A DNA stretch of 64,000 nucleotides. It comes from Mesomycoplasma ovipneumoniae (GTDB taxonomy: Bacteria > Bacillota_I > Bacilli_A > Mycoplasmatales > Metamycoplasmataceae). The stretch is from assembly GCA_009756935.1 (NCBI GenBank), contig VZDP01000003.1, positions 1 to 64,000 on the forward strand, written 5' to 3'. A program made the position numbers and the translations under genes. Below are positions 10,932-21,911 of this stretch, piece by piece. How positions within the stretch are numbered: position 1 is the stretch's first letter; each line of letters begins with the position of its first letter. The notes under the pieces are model-generated. The model saw nothing but the letters and a program-made list of their open reading frames with translations, searched no databases and was not told the origin of the DNA.

Positions 10932-11647
10932 TATTTAGTAGTCCCCGTGTTTAGTATATATTTTTGGTACATTTTTTGCAGATTTTCTGTTTTTTGACCA
11001 CAGTAATAAATTTGCCCCTTATTTATTAGTGTTAAACTATCAATTAAAGAATCAATTTCTTGCAAATTATGACTGGAAAGGAAAATTGTTTTTCCCTGTT
11101 TGTGTAAAATTCTAATAATTGCTAAAAATTCACTTCGCGCTGAAGGGTCTAAGTTTGAAAAAGGCTCGTCAAATATTATTAGTTCTGGATCATGAATCAA
11201 AGACTGAACAAGCATAATTTTTCTTTTTTGACCTGAAGAAAAGTTAAATGGTTTTAATTTTGCTAAATCTTCAATTTTCAAGAGTTTTAAATAATAATCA
11301 ATTTTTTGCTTTACTAACTTAGAGTTCATTTTTGACATTAGTCCAAATTCATACAAAAATTCATATGAATTTAGTTCAGGCGGAAAAATTGAGTTTTCAG
11401 GAACATAACCAATAAATTTTTTTGCTTCTGGCAGTTTATTTGAAAAATTATTAATTAGAATTGTTCCTGAAAAATTCTGGTATGCATCGACAATACATTT
11501 AATAACAGTTGTTTTTCCCGCTCCGTTTTCGCCAATAAAGGCATGAATTGTGTTTTTTTTAACTTTAAAAGTGACATTTTTTGCACCTTTTTCGGATTTA
11601 GGGTAGATTTTTGTTAAATTTTTAACATCCAAAACTCAATTTGACAT
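10931..11647 (-). CDS. ABC transporter ATP-binding protein
   Basis: 238-residue single-domain ATPase. Walker A is GENGAGKTT (around residue 38), the signature is FSSGQKRK, Walker B is LIIFDEPF, and the switch His lies in LSSHNLQEID. I start it at 11647 (MSNWVLDVKNL) because AGAAAGGA precedes this ATG. The later Met would drop the N-terminal strand. The stop of the permease overlaps this start by one base. Subfamily features resemble drug/lipid or ABC-2 type exporters rather than binding-protein-dependent importers, which agrees with the permease next door. The substrate is unknown. Confidence 0.92.
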
Positions 11648-13422
11648 TATTTATAATCCTTTCTAGTATAAATTCGAAAGATAAAATAAACTAAAATTAT
11701 TGAAATAAATGCTCAAATCAGCGGGTAGAAATTTTTAATTACAACGTGATGATTAGATTTTATTTCCATAATTTGTAAAACTGGTTGGAATAAAAAGTTG
11801 TTACTTTTTGCTAAATTAAATCTCTTTATTACTTTGTTGTCAACTAGTCTTTGTTCGGCACTAAATGATGAAAATCCGCCGATTTGATAATTTTGTTGGT
11901 CAATTTTGACAAAAAATGGTGCTGGATCAAAATTATTTTTGTCATTTTTTAATAAATTATTAAGAACAAAGCTATTCTGTTTATTAAAATAAAGTCAATA
12001 AATGAGTGAGGTAGCTAAATATATTTTTTTCTGAACTTGGTTTTCAATTTGGCTTATGTCCGGATTTTTCGCAAGAACAACACTTTGTTCATCAACTAAA
12101 TCTAAAAGTTCTTTATCAGTTGAAATTGCTGCAGAAATTTTTTCAAGAATATCTTTTTGGGTATTTTCTTCTGTAAAGCTTTCGAAAAATGTGCGCGCGT
12201 ATTTGCTAAAAACTTCAGATGAAACAACTTGTTTTATTAGATTTCACTTTAATTTACCAACAAGATCAGATGTTAGCCCGAAAGTTTGGGAGTCCTGTGG
12301 AAGCATTTTATCAAAATTAGAAGCATCTTCATTAGCATAAATTATTTCTCGATTTTCAAGATCTTCAAAATGTGAGTCATTTTTAAGAGCGCCGGGAACT
12401 AAAATTACTTCTTGGTTATTTGAAAGTTTGTATCTTTGAAGACTTGGAACTGTTGAGAGAAGATAATTTTTTTCTTTTGATTCTAAATTGTTTGCATAAA
12501 TGTAATTTTTAAGAAAACTATCCTGATTTCCGGCAGCATTTTCGATTGCATCACGGTCTTTTGGTTCAAAAATATTAATTAATTGATAAGGAATTAATAA
12601 ATAAGAAGCCACCTGCCAAATTTGGGCTGCTGCTGAAGAGTCATTTCATGCTTGTTGAATATAATTTATTTGTCGATCGGTAAAATTAGGGTTGTCAACT
12701 TGTTTTGGAATTATAAAAAAGCGATCTTGCTTGTCGTTTAAGTAAAATTTTTCAACATCAGCAATTGTTTTTGAATCATAGCCATTATGTTCTAAATTGA
12801 GAATTTCAGCAAATCTATTAATGCTTGAGGTTGAATTAAAAGCTGTTGTTGAGCCAATTAAAATAAAAGGTGCAAATGAAAAAATAGCGATAGCAAGTGA
12901 TGATTTTGAACTGAATTTGTGACTAACAATTACAGTAATTCCGCCAAAAATAGTAAATGAGAAAAATGGTGATAAAAAACCAAATAATAAAGGTGTATTA
13001 ACTTGGTCAAAAAATGAATAATTAATTAAATAAAATCCTATTAGTAAAAAATCAATAAAAACTGACCAAATAAGTCCAAAAAATGTTAAAAACAAGATTT
13101 TTGTCGCAATAAAATAGTGACGAGAATATGGTTTTGTGAAAGTTATTATATCAAGGCTTTGAGTTGCTAAATCTTTAAAAATAGATAAAAACATATATGA
13201 TGATATAATTATTGTTAATGAAAGATTTATAAAAAGGGTAATAAATGAAAAAAGACTAAAATTTGTCTCAGTTGCGTAAAATTTTGTAATTAAGGACAAC
13301 ATTACTGTTGTTAAAAAAGAAAGAATAATAAAAACATATACTGCTTTCTTTTTAAAACTTAATTTAAATAAAAATTTAAAATATTGATTTGATCTAAAAA
13401 TGTTTGTTCTGACTTGTAGCAA
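11647..13422 (-). CDS. ABC transporter permease with large external domain
   Basis: 591 residues. Six hydrophobic segments lie in residues about 25-215 (VYVFIILSFLTTVML, LFSFITLFINLSLTIIISSYM, ILFLTFFGLIWSVFI and others), then comes a roughly 330-residue hydrophilic region, then one final span (FYPLIWAFISIILVYFIF) ending RKDYK. This is the layout of an ABC-2-like exporter with an extracellular insert. No ATG is available. TTG at 13422 has GAGG seven bases upstream and is the likely start. The gene heads a four-gene cluster (permease, ATPase, two lipoproteins) with overlapping stop/start codons. Extrusion or surface assembly of the lipoproteins is a reasonable but unproven job. Confidence 0.82.
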
Positions 13423-13565
13423 AACGAACCTCTTCTACTTTTCTACTAATTTATAGTATAATAAAATAGTGAAAATTTAAAATTAGAGTCTAAGCTCGAC
13501 TGTGTTAAATACTAAGTAATTATACCACAAACTATTAAAAAATATTTTTTACAAAAGGATAAAAT

Positions 13566-14480
13566 ATGATTATAGGACTTATCGGAGTGACAAACACTAG
13601 CATAAATTTAATTTATAACTTAATTTTGGCAAACACAAATGTTGATTTTTTACTAATTGACGAAAATTTTATAAAAACAACTCAAATTATTAAGGAATTA
13701 AATCTAATAATCAAACAAGGCGGATACAAAAATAAAGTATTTCTGGAAAATTATGACTCCCTAGAAAAGGCAAATATTTTGATAATTGATCCAGCCCAAA
13801 ATTTAGTTCCTGGAATGAGTCTAGTTGATCTTGCGCTTGAAAATTCGGAAAAAATTTATAAAATTGGTTATTTAGTTCGACACTCTAATTTTAACGGAAT
13901 TGCTTTTGTCTTAGGTTATAACAATTCAATTTTATGTAAAATTTTTAGTTTTGCTAGCGGACTTATTGGCAAAAAAGTATTTGGAATTGGTCCTAATTTA
14001 GAAAATATGCATGCAAATTTATTTGTTAATGATTTAAATTTAAACATTGCAAAAGATAATGAATTTTTAGTATTAGGCGATCATGGTCATTCATTTTTGC
14101 TTGATTCAAACATTGAAAAAAATGAGACTACCATTGATAAAATCAGTAAAATTGATGATTATGTGACCCAAACAAACAACGAAATACTCGAAAATTTAAT
14201 CAGAAAGACGCCACACAGTCGAGTTTTAGGACTAATTTTGTCCAAAATTTTGCTTGATATTTTAAATCAGAGACAAAACTTTCACCTTTTAAATTGTTGA
14301 GTTGAGTCTTTTTATAATATTAGAGATGATTTTTTTTCTCTGCCAGTAAAAATCGATATTTTTGGACAAGTTAAAACAAAAGATATCAAATTAACTCAAG
14401 CAGACCGTGAAAAATTAGTTAAATTTATTTGGGAAAAAAATAAACTTTTAGACCTAACAAATAAATTTTTGAGTCAATAG
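13566..14480 (+). CDS. Lactate/malate dehydrogenase-like protein, probably not catalytic
   Basis: 304 residues with the fold pattern of L-lactate dehydrogenase but worn active-site features. The N-terminal Rossmann loop reads IGVTNTS where GxGxxG is expected. The segment matching 'GTxLDxxRfR' reads GIGPNLENMHAN, so the substrate-binding Arg is His. The catalytic His is kept in GDHGHS (residues 171-176; family form GEHGDS). Preceding sequence NFNGIAFVLGYNNSILCKI matches the LDH 'NPvDilt' strand. AAAGGA precedes the ATG. The frame is intact over its whole length, so the protein is probably kept for some purpose. It lies directly before ptsI in the same direction. Confidence 0.7.
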
Positions 14481-14491
14481 GATTTATTTAT

Positions 14492-14519
14492 TTGTATTTT
14501 AGGCAAAATATTTTATAAT
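14492..14519 (+). promoter_or_regulatory. Promoter of ptsI
   Basis: TTGTAT (14492-14497), then 16 bases, then TATAAT (14514-14519). CGGAGG precedes the ptsI ATG at 14552. Confidence 0.65.
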
Positions 14520-14551
14520 TTAATTAATTTTTTTAAAATCGGAGGTCTATA

Positions 14552-16288
14552 ATGTCAAAATTTCGCTCATATAAATTTAAAGGAATTGGTGCTTCTAGCG
14601 GAATATCGATAGCAAAAGTTTTTAAACTTACTGAACAAAAAATTGAAATTAGTGATGCAAAAATAACTGATATTGATGCTGAAATCAAAATTTTTCAAGA
14701 CGGAGTGCGAAAATCTGTCGAACAAATTGAAAAAATTAAAAAATTAGCAACTAAACTTAATCAAGACGAACTTGAAATTCTTGATGCTCATATTTTAATT
14801 GCAACTGATCCGGTTTTGGAAGATGATACAATTAATATGATAAAAAGTGGGTATTCAGCTGCATATTCCTTAAAAGAAACAGCCAAAAATCATACTAATT
14901 TTTTACTTGAAACTGGTGATGAATATTTAATGGGTAGAGCGGTTGATATTAAAGATGCTTCACAAAGAATAATAAAAAACATCCTAAATTTGGAAATAAT
15001 TGATCTTAGTGCGATTGATGAAGATGTAATTATTGTTGCTGATGATTTAAAGCCTTCTGATACTGCTCAATTAAATGAATATGTTAAAGGTTTTGCCACA
15101 AATATTGGTTCAAAAACATCTCACTCTGCAATAATGGCTCGAAGCTTGGAAATTCCGGCAATTTTAGGTATTGGTGATATCCTTGAAAAAGCTGAAGCTG
15201 GTGATATTTTAGCGATTAACGGTGATCTTGGGCAAGGAATTCTTAACCCAAGTGAAACTGAAATTAAAGAATTTGAAATTTTAAAACAAGAATACGAAAA
15301 TGAAAAAGCAAAACTTCAAGACTATTTAAATAAAGAATCAAAAAGTGCTGACGGAAAAAAAGTTGTAATTGCTGCAAATATTGGTTCAGTTGATGATTCA
15401 TATGCTGCCAAAAAAGTAAATGCTGATGAAATTGGTCTTTTCCGTTCTGAATTTTTATATATGGATAATCAAAATTGGCCAACTGAGGATGAGCAGTTTT
15501 TTAGTTATAAAGCCGTACTTGAAACTCAAAATCCTAAAAAAGTTGTTGTCAGAACGCTCGATATTGGTGGTGATAAAACCTTAAAATACTTTGATTTTGC
15601 AAAGGAAATGAATCCTTTTTTAGGATATCGAGCAATTCGTTTGTCACTTGATAAGACCGATATTTTTAAAACTCAACTTCGGGCATTGGTTCGGGCATCT
15701 GAATTTGGAAATTTAGCAATTATGTTTCCAATGGTTGCAACTCTTGATGAATTTTTTGCCGCAAAAGCAATTTTTGAGCAAGTTTATCAAGAAGTTAGTC
15801 AAGAAAACCCGAAAGTTGCAAAACGTGAAGACATTAAAATTGGAATTATGATCGAAATTCCAATTTCAGCAATTCATGCTGATCAATTTGCAAAATATGT
15901 TGACTTTTTCTCAATTGGAACTAATGACTTAATCCAATATTCCTTTGCGGCTGATCGAATGAATGAAAAAGTTGCCTATTTATACCAAACTTTAAACCCT
16001 GGACTTTTAAAATTAATCAAAATGGCAATTGATGCAGCTCATAAACACGGAAAATGAATTGGAATGTGCGGTGAAATGGCCGGTGATATCAATGCTGTTC
16101 CACTTTTATTAGGTCTTGGTCTTGATGAATTTTCAGTTTCAACAAGTAGTGTTTTAAAAGTAAAGAAACTAATTTCTGACCTAAATTACGAACAAATGGT
16201 TAAAATTGCAAATGAAGCCTTGCAATTTGATACCGAAAGTGAAGTAGTAAAATATCTTGAATCTTTAAATTTAATAAGACATAAATAA
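14552..16288 (+). CDS. ptsI: PTS enzyme I (phosphoenolpyruvate-protein phosphotransferase)
   Basis: 578 residues. It takes phosphate from PEP onto its own His and hands it to HPr, powering sugar PTS uptake. The active His sits in GSKTSHSAIMARSLEIPAI (around residue 190). The C-terminal PEP domain shows GLFRSEFLYM, VVRTLDIGGDK, the signature SIGTNDLIQYSFAADR, and the Cys in WIGMCGEMAGD, whose Trp is encoded by TGA at 16055. CGGAGG gives a strong start. A Rho-independent terminator follows. The last 45 or so bases plus the terminator are duplicated about 660 bases downstream, beyond a mobile element. The ula genes at 30720-32965 show that a PTS-fed pathway exists in this cell. Confidence 0.96.
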
Positions 16289-16343
16289 TTTCCAGTATCA
16301 TTCAATTAAAATAAAAAAGGTGAAATTTCACCTTTTTTATTTT
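16229..16343. repeat. Left direct repeat: ptsI 3' end plus terminator
   Basis: About 113 bases that recur at 16890-17002 with a handful of substitutions and small A/T-run length changes. The two copies exactly bracket the IS1634-like element, as expected for a long target-site duplication. Confidence 0.85.
16313..16338 (+). terminator. Terminator of ptsI
   Basis: Palindrome aaaaaaggtgaaatttcacc followed by six T. A second copy of it lies at about 16973-16998 inside the right-hand direct repeat. Confidence 0.85.
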
Positions 16344-16889
16344 CCCGAGTTTACCAGTTTCAAATAAGGCAAACTAAAAAAGCTAAAATTTTAACTTAAA
16401 AAGCAAAATTATTAAATTTTTAAATTGCTTTTTTAGTTTAAAACACTAACAAAAATCATAAAAAAAACAACTACTATTTAAACTCAATGCAAATAGAAAA
16501 CTCGTTTTTACTTACATTGAGCCTAAAAAAATATATGAAGTTTTGAAAGAACAATAACTAAAAGCCTTAAATTTGAAGATTTCTAAACGGTTAAATTTAA
16601 GGCATTCCATCATATTTAAAAATATAATGGAAAAATTCGCAATTTCTGATTTTTTAGACAAAAAACATAACTAATTCCCCCTTAATTCAATATCAAAATT
16701 TATTAATTTATTCTTAAGTGAGATTTATTATAACATAATTTTATTTTTAACCAAGCATTTTTTTAAAAGGTTAATTGTAAAATAATAAAAATTAAGATTT
16801 TAAGGTCAAAAAACCCGTATTTATGGGTGTTTTTTTCATATTTATATTCGCTAAAAAGTGAATTTTTGCCATCAAATAGGCAAGCTCAT
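16344..16889. mobile_element. IS1634-like non-autonomous element, copy A
   Basis: About 546 bases without a transposase gene. The left end cccgagtttaccagttt and right end aaataggcaagctcatg are imperfect inverted repeats matching the ends of the full IS at 24381-26287. The inner core (about 16467-16760) is shared with copies B to E. Within it, on the minus strand, lie a promoter, a purine-rich ribosome site and a four-codon frame. Near the right end a stem-loop (cccgta/tatggg) precedes T residues and looks like a terminator. The flanking duplication indicates it arrived by transposition. Confidence 0.75.
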
Positions 16890-17002
16890 GACATCGAAAG
16901 TGAAGTAGTAAAATATCTTGAATCTTTAGATTTAATAAGACATAAATAATTTCAAATATTATTCAATTAAAATAAAAAGGTGAAATTCCACCTTTTTATT
17001 TT
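16890..17002. repeat. Right direct repeat: duplicated ptsI 3' end plus terminator
   Basis: Second copy of 16229-16343. It encodes a relic of the last ptsI residues (ESEVVKYLESLDLIRHK) and the terminator, now upside of no gene. Confidence 0.85.
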
Positions 17003-17041
17003 AATTTTAAAAAAAATTTTTGTCTTATGTATTATAAAAAT

Positions 17042-17509
17042 TTAATCAAGAGAATCTTCAATCAATTCTTTTTCTGACTTTGAAATAAATGATCTAAGCA
17101 TAATAAGATAAATTAAATCAACTCAAATAATAAAAATTGCGACAATAGAAAGAACGTAAATTCCCTGAAACTTTGAAACAAAGTGAACATTTTTTAGGTT
17201 CATTCGTCTTGGTAGGTCATGTAATTTAAAAGGGGAAATAATTAATAAAATTCAGTAAGCAAGTGATAATAAAGACCAAAAAACAAACATTACAATTGCA
17301 AACGTGGTTGGCCCAAAAAATAATGAGAATGTTTTTCTAGCTTCTCCTGGATTGGCGGCAATCTCACCTACAGAAGCAGTAATTCCAGCAACAAATACAA
17401 TTAGTGTTATAGTTCCTAAAACAAATTTAACTAAACGAACAATTAATAATTTATTTGCTCATGATTTAGTTGATTTTAATAATTGAGCGGCATCGTTATG
17501 ATAAGCCAT
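17042..17509 (-). CDS. Small integral membrane protein, unknown
   Basis: 155 residues starting MAYHNDAAQLLKSTK, with three or four hydrophobic spans (LVKFVLGTITLIVFVAGI, FAIVMFVFWSLLSLAYWILLII, IYVLSIVAIFIIWVDLIYLI) and a charged tail KSEKELIEDSLD. GGAGG lies just upstream of the ATG. Three Trp codons are TGA. No family is recognised. It stands alone, divergent from nadE, and its 3' end abuts the right direct repeat of the mobile element, so the element may have displaced its original terminator. Confidence 0.8.
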
Positions 17510-17602
17510 TTATATCCTCCTGAAAAAATTGTATATTTTATATGAAATTTTATACTAAAAAATTATTTTTGTGATAAAATTATACAAGAAATTATTCTAA
17601 TT

Positions 17603-18343
17603 ATGAAAAATAATGTACAAACAAATAATTATATAAATTATATTATAGAATGAATTCGCCAAGAAGTAAAAAAAGCAAATAAAAAAGGCGTGATTTTTGG
17701 TATTTCTGGTGGAGTTGACTCTGCACTTGTTGCGTTTTTAGGAAAAAAAGCTTTCCCTAATTCGCATTTAGGTCTTATTATGCCGATTCGTGATATGAGC
17801 AGCGACAAAAATGATATTGACCAATTAGTTAAAAAATTTGAAATTGCCACTAAGGAAATTAACTTAAGTTCAACTTTCCAGAACTTAAGAGATTTATTTA
17901 GCCTTAAAAATCAACTGGCAAATTACAATATCCAACCTCGCCTTCGCATGATTAGTTTATATGCTTTTGCTCAAGAATTGGATTATTTAGTTCTTGGAAC
18001 TGATAATTTTTCTGAAATGTATCTTGGCTATTTTACAAAATACGGTGATGGTGGCGTGGATTTATTGCCAATTGTTAATTTAACAAAAATGCAAGTTTAT
18101 CAAATCAGCGAACAAATTGGAATTCCGGATTCAATAATTCAAAAATCCCCAAGCGCAAATCTTTGAGATAACCAAAAAGATGAAGATGAATTAGGTTTTA
18201 CTTATAAAGATTTAGATTTATTTTTTACAGATCCAAATTTAGTTAGTGATCAAGTAAGAGAAAAAATTGAAAAATTACACAATTTAAGTGCCCACAAACG
18301 TAATCCAGTGCCAAGACCTGCAAAAAAATTAGGAGATTTTTAA
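17603..18343 (+). CDS. nadE: NH3-dependent NAD+ synthetase
   Basis: Amidates nicotinic-acid adenine dinucleotide to NAD+ with ATP. The 246-residue protein has the ATP-pyrophosphatase loop GISGGVDSA (around residue 35), the LGTDNFSEMYLGYFTKYGDGGVDLLPI block, and the C-terminal RNPVPRPAKKLGDF typical of bacterial NadE. There is no glutaminase domain, so free ammonia is the nitrogen donor. The gene ends two bases before the start of yebC, whose ribosome site AGGAG lies within the nadE 3' end. Confidence 0.95.
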
Positions 18344-19072
18344 ATGGCTGGTCATTCAAAATGAGCTAACATAAAGCACCGAAAAGGTGCCCAAGATGCC
18401 CTAAAAGCAAAGATTTTTAACAAATTTTCAAAAGAAATTATGGTCTCAGTAGCAAAAGGTGGGCCTGATCCTAATTCTAATCCATCTTTAAGACTTATTA
18501 TTTCTAAAGCGCGAGCAAAATCAATGCCAAAATCAAACATTGAAAAAGCAATTGCCAAAGGCCATGGAGCAACTAGCGAAGGTCAAACTTTTAAAGAAAT
18601 AATTTATTCTGGAACTTTATCAAACGGAATTAGTCTAATTGTTACAATTTTAACTGACAATGTTAATCGATCAGTTTCATCACTTCAGGCACTTTTTCGG
18701 CGTGCAAATGGGCAAATTGGAAAACAAAATTCAATTCCTTATTTATTTGAGCAAAAAGGTTATCTTGAAATTGACAAAACTGATCAAATAAATGGCGATG
18801 ATCTTATGATGTTTGTTCTTGAAAATGGCGGTGATGATTTTCAAGAAGATGAAGAAAGTTACTTAATATATTGTGAACCACGGGCAATTCAGGACTTAAA
18901 ATCAGCAATTGAAAACAATTTTAGTGTAAATTTTAGTGCTGTTGAAATTAGTTATTTCCCTGATTCTTGAGTTGAACTTGACCAAGAAAGCACTGAAAAA
19001 ATACTAAATCAAATTGATAATTTTCTTGAAGATGACGATATTCAAAATGTTTATCACAATCTAAAAGTTTAA
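18344..19072 (+). CDS. yebC: YebC/PmpR-family protein
   Basis: 242 residues beginning [19 protein letters not shown], the invariant start of this family, followed by [21 protein letters not shown] and [19 protein letters not shown]. YebC proteins were long listed as transcriptional regulators. Recent work ties some of them to ribosome function at proline runs. Which applies here cannot be read from the sequence. The ATG directly follows the nadE stop (TAAATG), so the two are co-translated. A strong terminator follows. Confidence 0.94.
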
Positions 19073-19090
19073 AAATTTTTTTTAAGACAA

Positions 19091-19122
19091 AAATAGGAAG
19101 CATGAGAGCTTCCTATTTTTTT
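19091..19122. terminator. Bidirectional terminator between yebC and the protease gene
   Basis: Perfect 11-base stem (aaataggaagc/gcttcctattt) with an ATGAGA loop and a T run. It lies between converging genes and can serve both strands. Confidence 0.85.
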
Positions 19123-19129
19123 GAAAATT

Positions 19130-21034
19130 TTATTCTTTATTATAATAAAATTTTTTAATTTCTGAGACTAAATCGATTTTATCATTTCGAAGTAAAATTC
19201 CGGTAGTCAAATGTGATGTTAAATTGTTTTGATCATAGTAAAGTTTTTTTTGATCTTTTGCGAGAGTAATTAACTGATTTAAGAAAATTAATTCGCCATT
19301 TGTGTTATAAACTCCAGAACCAGAAGCCCCAGGACCATTTGTTACAAAAAAACTTGGGGCGCCATTTTTAATATAAACACCTTTAAACATGTTTTTTGAA
19401 AATGCAAACCCAGGTCAAAAGCCGCCAATTTTAGTTGTATAGTCAATTTCGCCGTTTTTTCATGATTTTTCACTAATTTTTAGTGGCGGAAACTGTTGGA
19501 CATGATCTCAGAAATTAGAAAATTTTTCAAATTGACTGGTAAATCTATTCACATCGTCTTCAACAGTTTTGCCATTTGAATAACGGAAAGAAGATAAAAG
19601 TCATTTTTTATGTTTTTGGTAAAAATCAAATATACCTTTAATATCTTCTCTAAATTTAGCATGGTTAAAGTAAAATACCCCTATATCCTTGCCAAAATTG
19701 TTGAAATTTTTAGCTTCTCGAAAATATCTTCTGTGCAAATTAATGCTAAATTCACTTAATTGTCTTGAGGTAACTGGTCTTATATAGATTGAATTACTTC
19801 TTCGATTTCTATTGTTTCTTTTCATTAATTGCTCAATTTGTTTGTCATATTCAGATTTTATTCAAAATAAACTTAACATTCCAGAATTAGCTAATGAACT
19901 AAGGGTATTAACATTATCATTAAAATAAAAACGCATGAAAGGATAAGCCATTAGTTCTCAAAAAGGTCTTTGATTAACATATAAAACGTGTTTATTTGTT
20001 AAAAAAACACTTTCACCTTCGTGAGAATCAAGCAATATGGCAGTTCCGGTTGAAAACCTTACATTTCTCTGAAAAATATCTTTGTATCTTTGATCTGAAT
20101 AGTCAAGTGATCTAAAACCAAAATAATCTGGTTTAAAATTATTTTTTCGAAAACGAGGATTAAAGTAACCAAAAAGAGTTTTCCTTGCATCTTCGTTTTT
20201 AGAAAGACTGCCTGTATTTATTTTATCAAGTCAATAAATATTCAAGTTTTCATTTTTTTCGCCAAGATAATGATCGTCGTTTTCTTGTTTTATCACATTT
20301 GGTTTTAGGCCAAAAAGTTCATATGAAAAAGTATTACCTCGAGCTTTATTAGTTGCATCAAATCCGATTTTTTGAGCAGGTTTATTGTCATAATCGCTTA
20401 GTTTTGAAAATTCTAACTTTTCATTTATTATCGGTGCTTTTTCAACAGGTAAATCTTCAACAACTTGGCTTATTTCTGAATTTACCAGCGGAATTTGTTC
20501 GGGATTTGGCTCAGGTTTTTGCTCAAGTATTTGCTCAAGTTTTGGATCAAGCTCAACTTTAGGTTCAGGTTTTTGCTCAGGCTTTGGCTCAGGTTTAGGT
20601 TTAGGTTGATTTGATTTGACTAAAGATTCTAATGATGAAAAATTTAAATTGTCGATTTGACTTTTATTTAAAGACGGATTTTGAATTGTTGATATTGATG
20701 AATTTGTTAAATTATGATTATTTTTAGAAGTAGAATTTTCAGCGATACGGTTATTATTTTCACGGGTTAATGGTGAATCATTATTTGAATCATTTATTGT
20801 TTTGATATTTCCAATTGGATTCAAATTTTGAGTAATTTGTGCCAAATCATTTTTTGGAGTTTCTAACTCTGGTAAAATTTGATTTTTTGGCTGATTTTCT
20901 TCATTAATTACTGGATTTTTAGCACTTTCATCCTTATTTTTTCTATCTTGGAAAGGTATAAAATTAGTGCATGAAATTACAAAAAAATTAACCAAAAGCA
21001 AAGGTGCTAAAGATTTGAAAAATTTAAATTTCAT
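19130..21034 (-). CDS. Lipoprotein serine protease, DUF31 (mycoplasma Ig-protease-like) type
   Basis: 634 residues. The signal sequence ends in a VISC lipobox (Cys about 22). A long linker follows (about 25-215) with KPEPKPEQKPEP-type repeats. The C-terminal two-thirds has a trypsin-like pattern: TGTAILL...FLTNKHVL gives His349, NFGKDIGVFYF gives Asp450, and GPGASGSGVYN gives the nucleophile Ser571. This H-D-S order with GxSGS is what DUF31 proteins show. Some DUF31 members, such as MIP, cleave host immunoglobulin captured by a partner (MIB). I see no MIB gene here, so the target is unknown. Anchored outside the cell, it most likely attacks host or surface proteins. Confidence 0.82.
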
Positions 21035-21186
21035 AACTTAACCATCCTTCTCCTTATTCGACAATCAATTTATAATATATAAATTATAGCAAAAAATATG
21101 TCAAAAAAATAAATATTATTATATTTACGTTAAAGGCAAGATTATTCGATATTTAGTTAAAAATGATTAAAAAAGATTTTAAATTT

Positions 21187-21615
21187 TTAAGAGTTAATAA
21201 TTAAAAACGGTAAGGTGATAATTAAAAGCACAAAACCAACAACAAATCCGAGAAAAATTGGCAGAATAGATAGCTCTTTTTGTTTTTGTTTGACAAAATT
21301 ATAATCAATTTTTGGACTAACAGGTTTAAATCCTCGTTTTTCTAACATCCTATTTTGCGATTGAATTCGCCATTTATGATAAGAAATTGAAAAACTACTA
21401 AATAAACCAAGTCTTAATACCGTCGCAAGAACTGAAATTGAAATTGATAAAAGTCCTAAAATTGAAACTACGTCATATCAAACTTTTTCTTGAACAAAAC
21501 CCATCACAAAACCAATAATAGCTAAAAATAGTGCTCAAAGAATCAAAGCTAAAATTGAACGTTTCTGGATTTTCCGTCTGAAAATAGCACTGTAAAAAAA
21601 CGAAAAAATAAACAT
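21187..21615 (-). CDS. Small membrane protein, unknown
   Basis: 142 residues, starting MFIFSFFYSAIFRRKIQKRS. Three or four hydrophobic spans are clear (SILALILWALFLAIIGFVMGF, VVSILGLLSISISVLATVLRLG, LPIFLGFVVGFVLLITLPFLII). Between the last two is a basic loop, KWRIQSQNRMLEKRGFKP. No family is recognised and no good ribosome site precedes the chosen ATG, so the start is uncertain by a few residues. It lies upstream of, and in the same direction as, the DUF31 protease. Confidence 0.65.
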
Positions 21616-21911
21616 GATAATAAACCGTCGAATTTAAGTAAAATAATTTTAAATATATTATATACTAAAAATTGATTTTTTTATTTTTAAACGGTTAATA
21701 GTCAAATTATTTTTTGCCATTTTTGTAAAATGGCTGTATCATTTTAGTTTTAGCACTCACTCTTTTAGAAAAAACTGAATAAAATTATATATTTTACACA
21801 TTTATAGTCTAAACAATAACAAATTTTATAATTTGGTAAAATGCTAAAAAATTATAAAAACTTTTAACCATTTTTTACTAATTATAATATAATTTTATAT
21901 ATTATTTAGTC

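Noticed and set aside
20353..20562. Plus-strand ORF over the Pro/Lys linker
   Set aside because: Shadow of the DUF31 protease linker, with no start signal.
20480..20610. Tandem short repeats as a CRISPR array
   Set aside because: Repeats are codon-level KPEP repeats without spacers, and no cas gene is in the window.
21716..21734. Perfect hairpin gccatttt/aaaatggc in the gap 21616-21911 as a terminator
   Set aside because: No T run follows on either strand and both neighbouring genes read away from it. Nothing else is recognisable in this gap.
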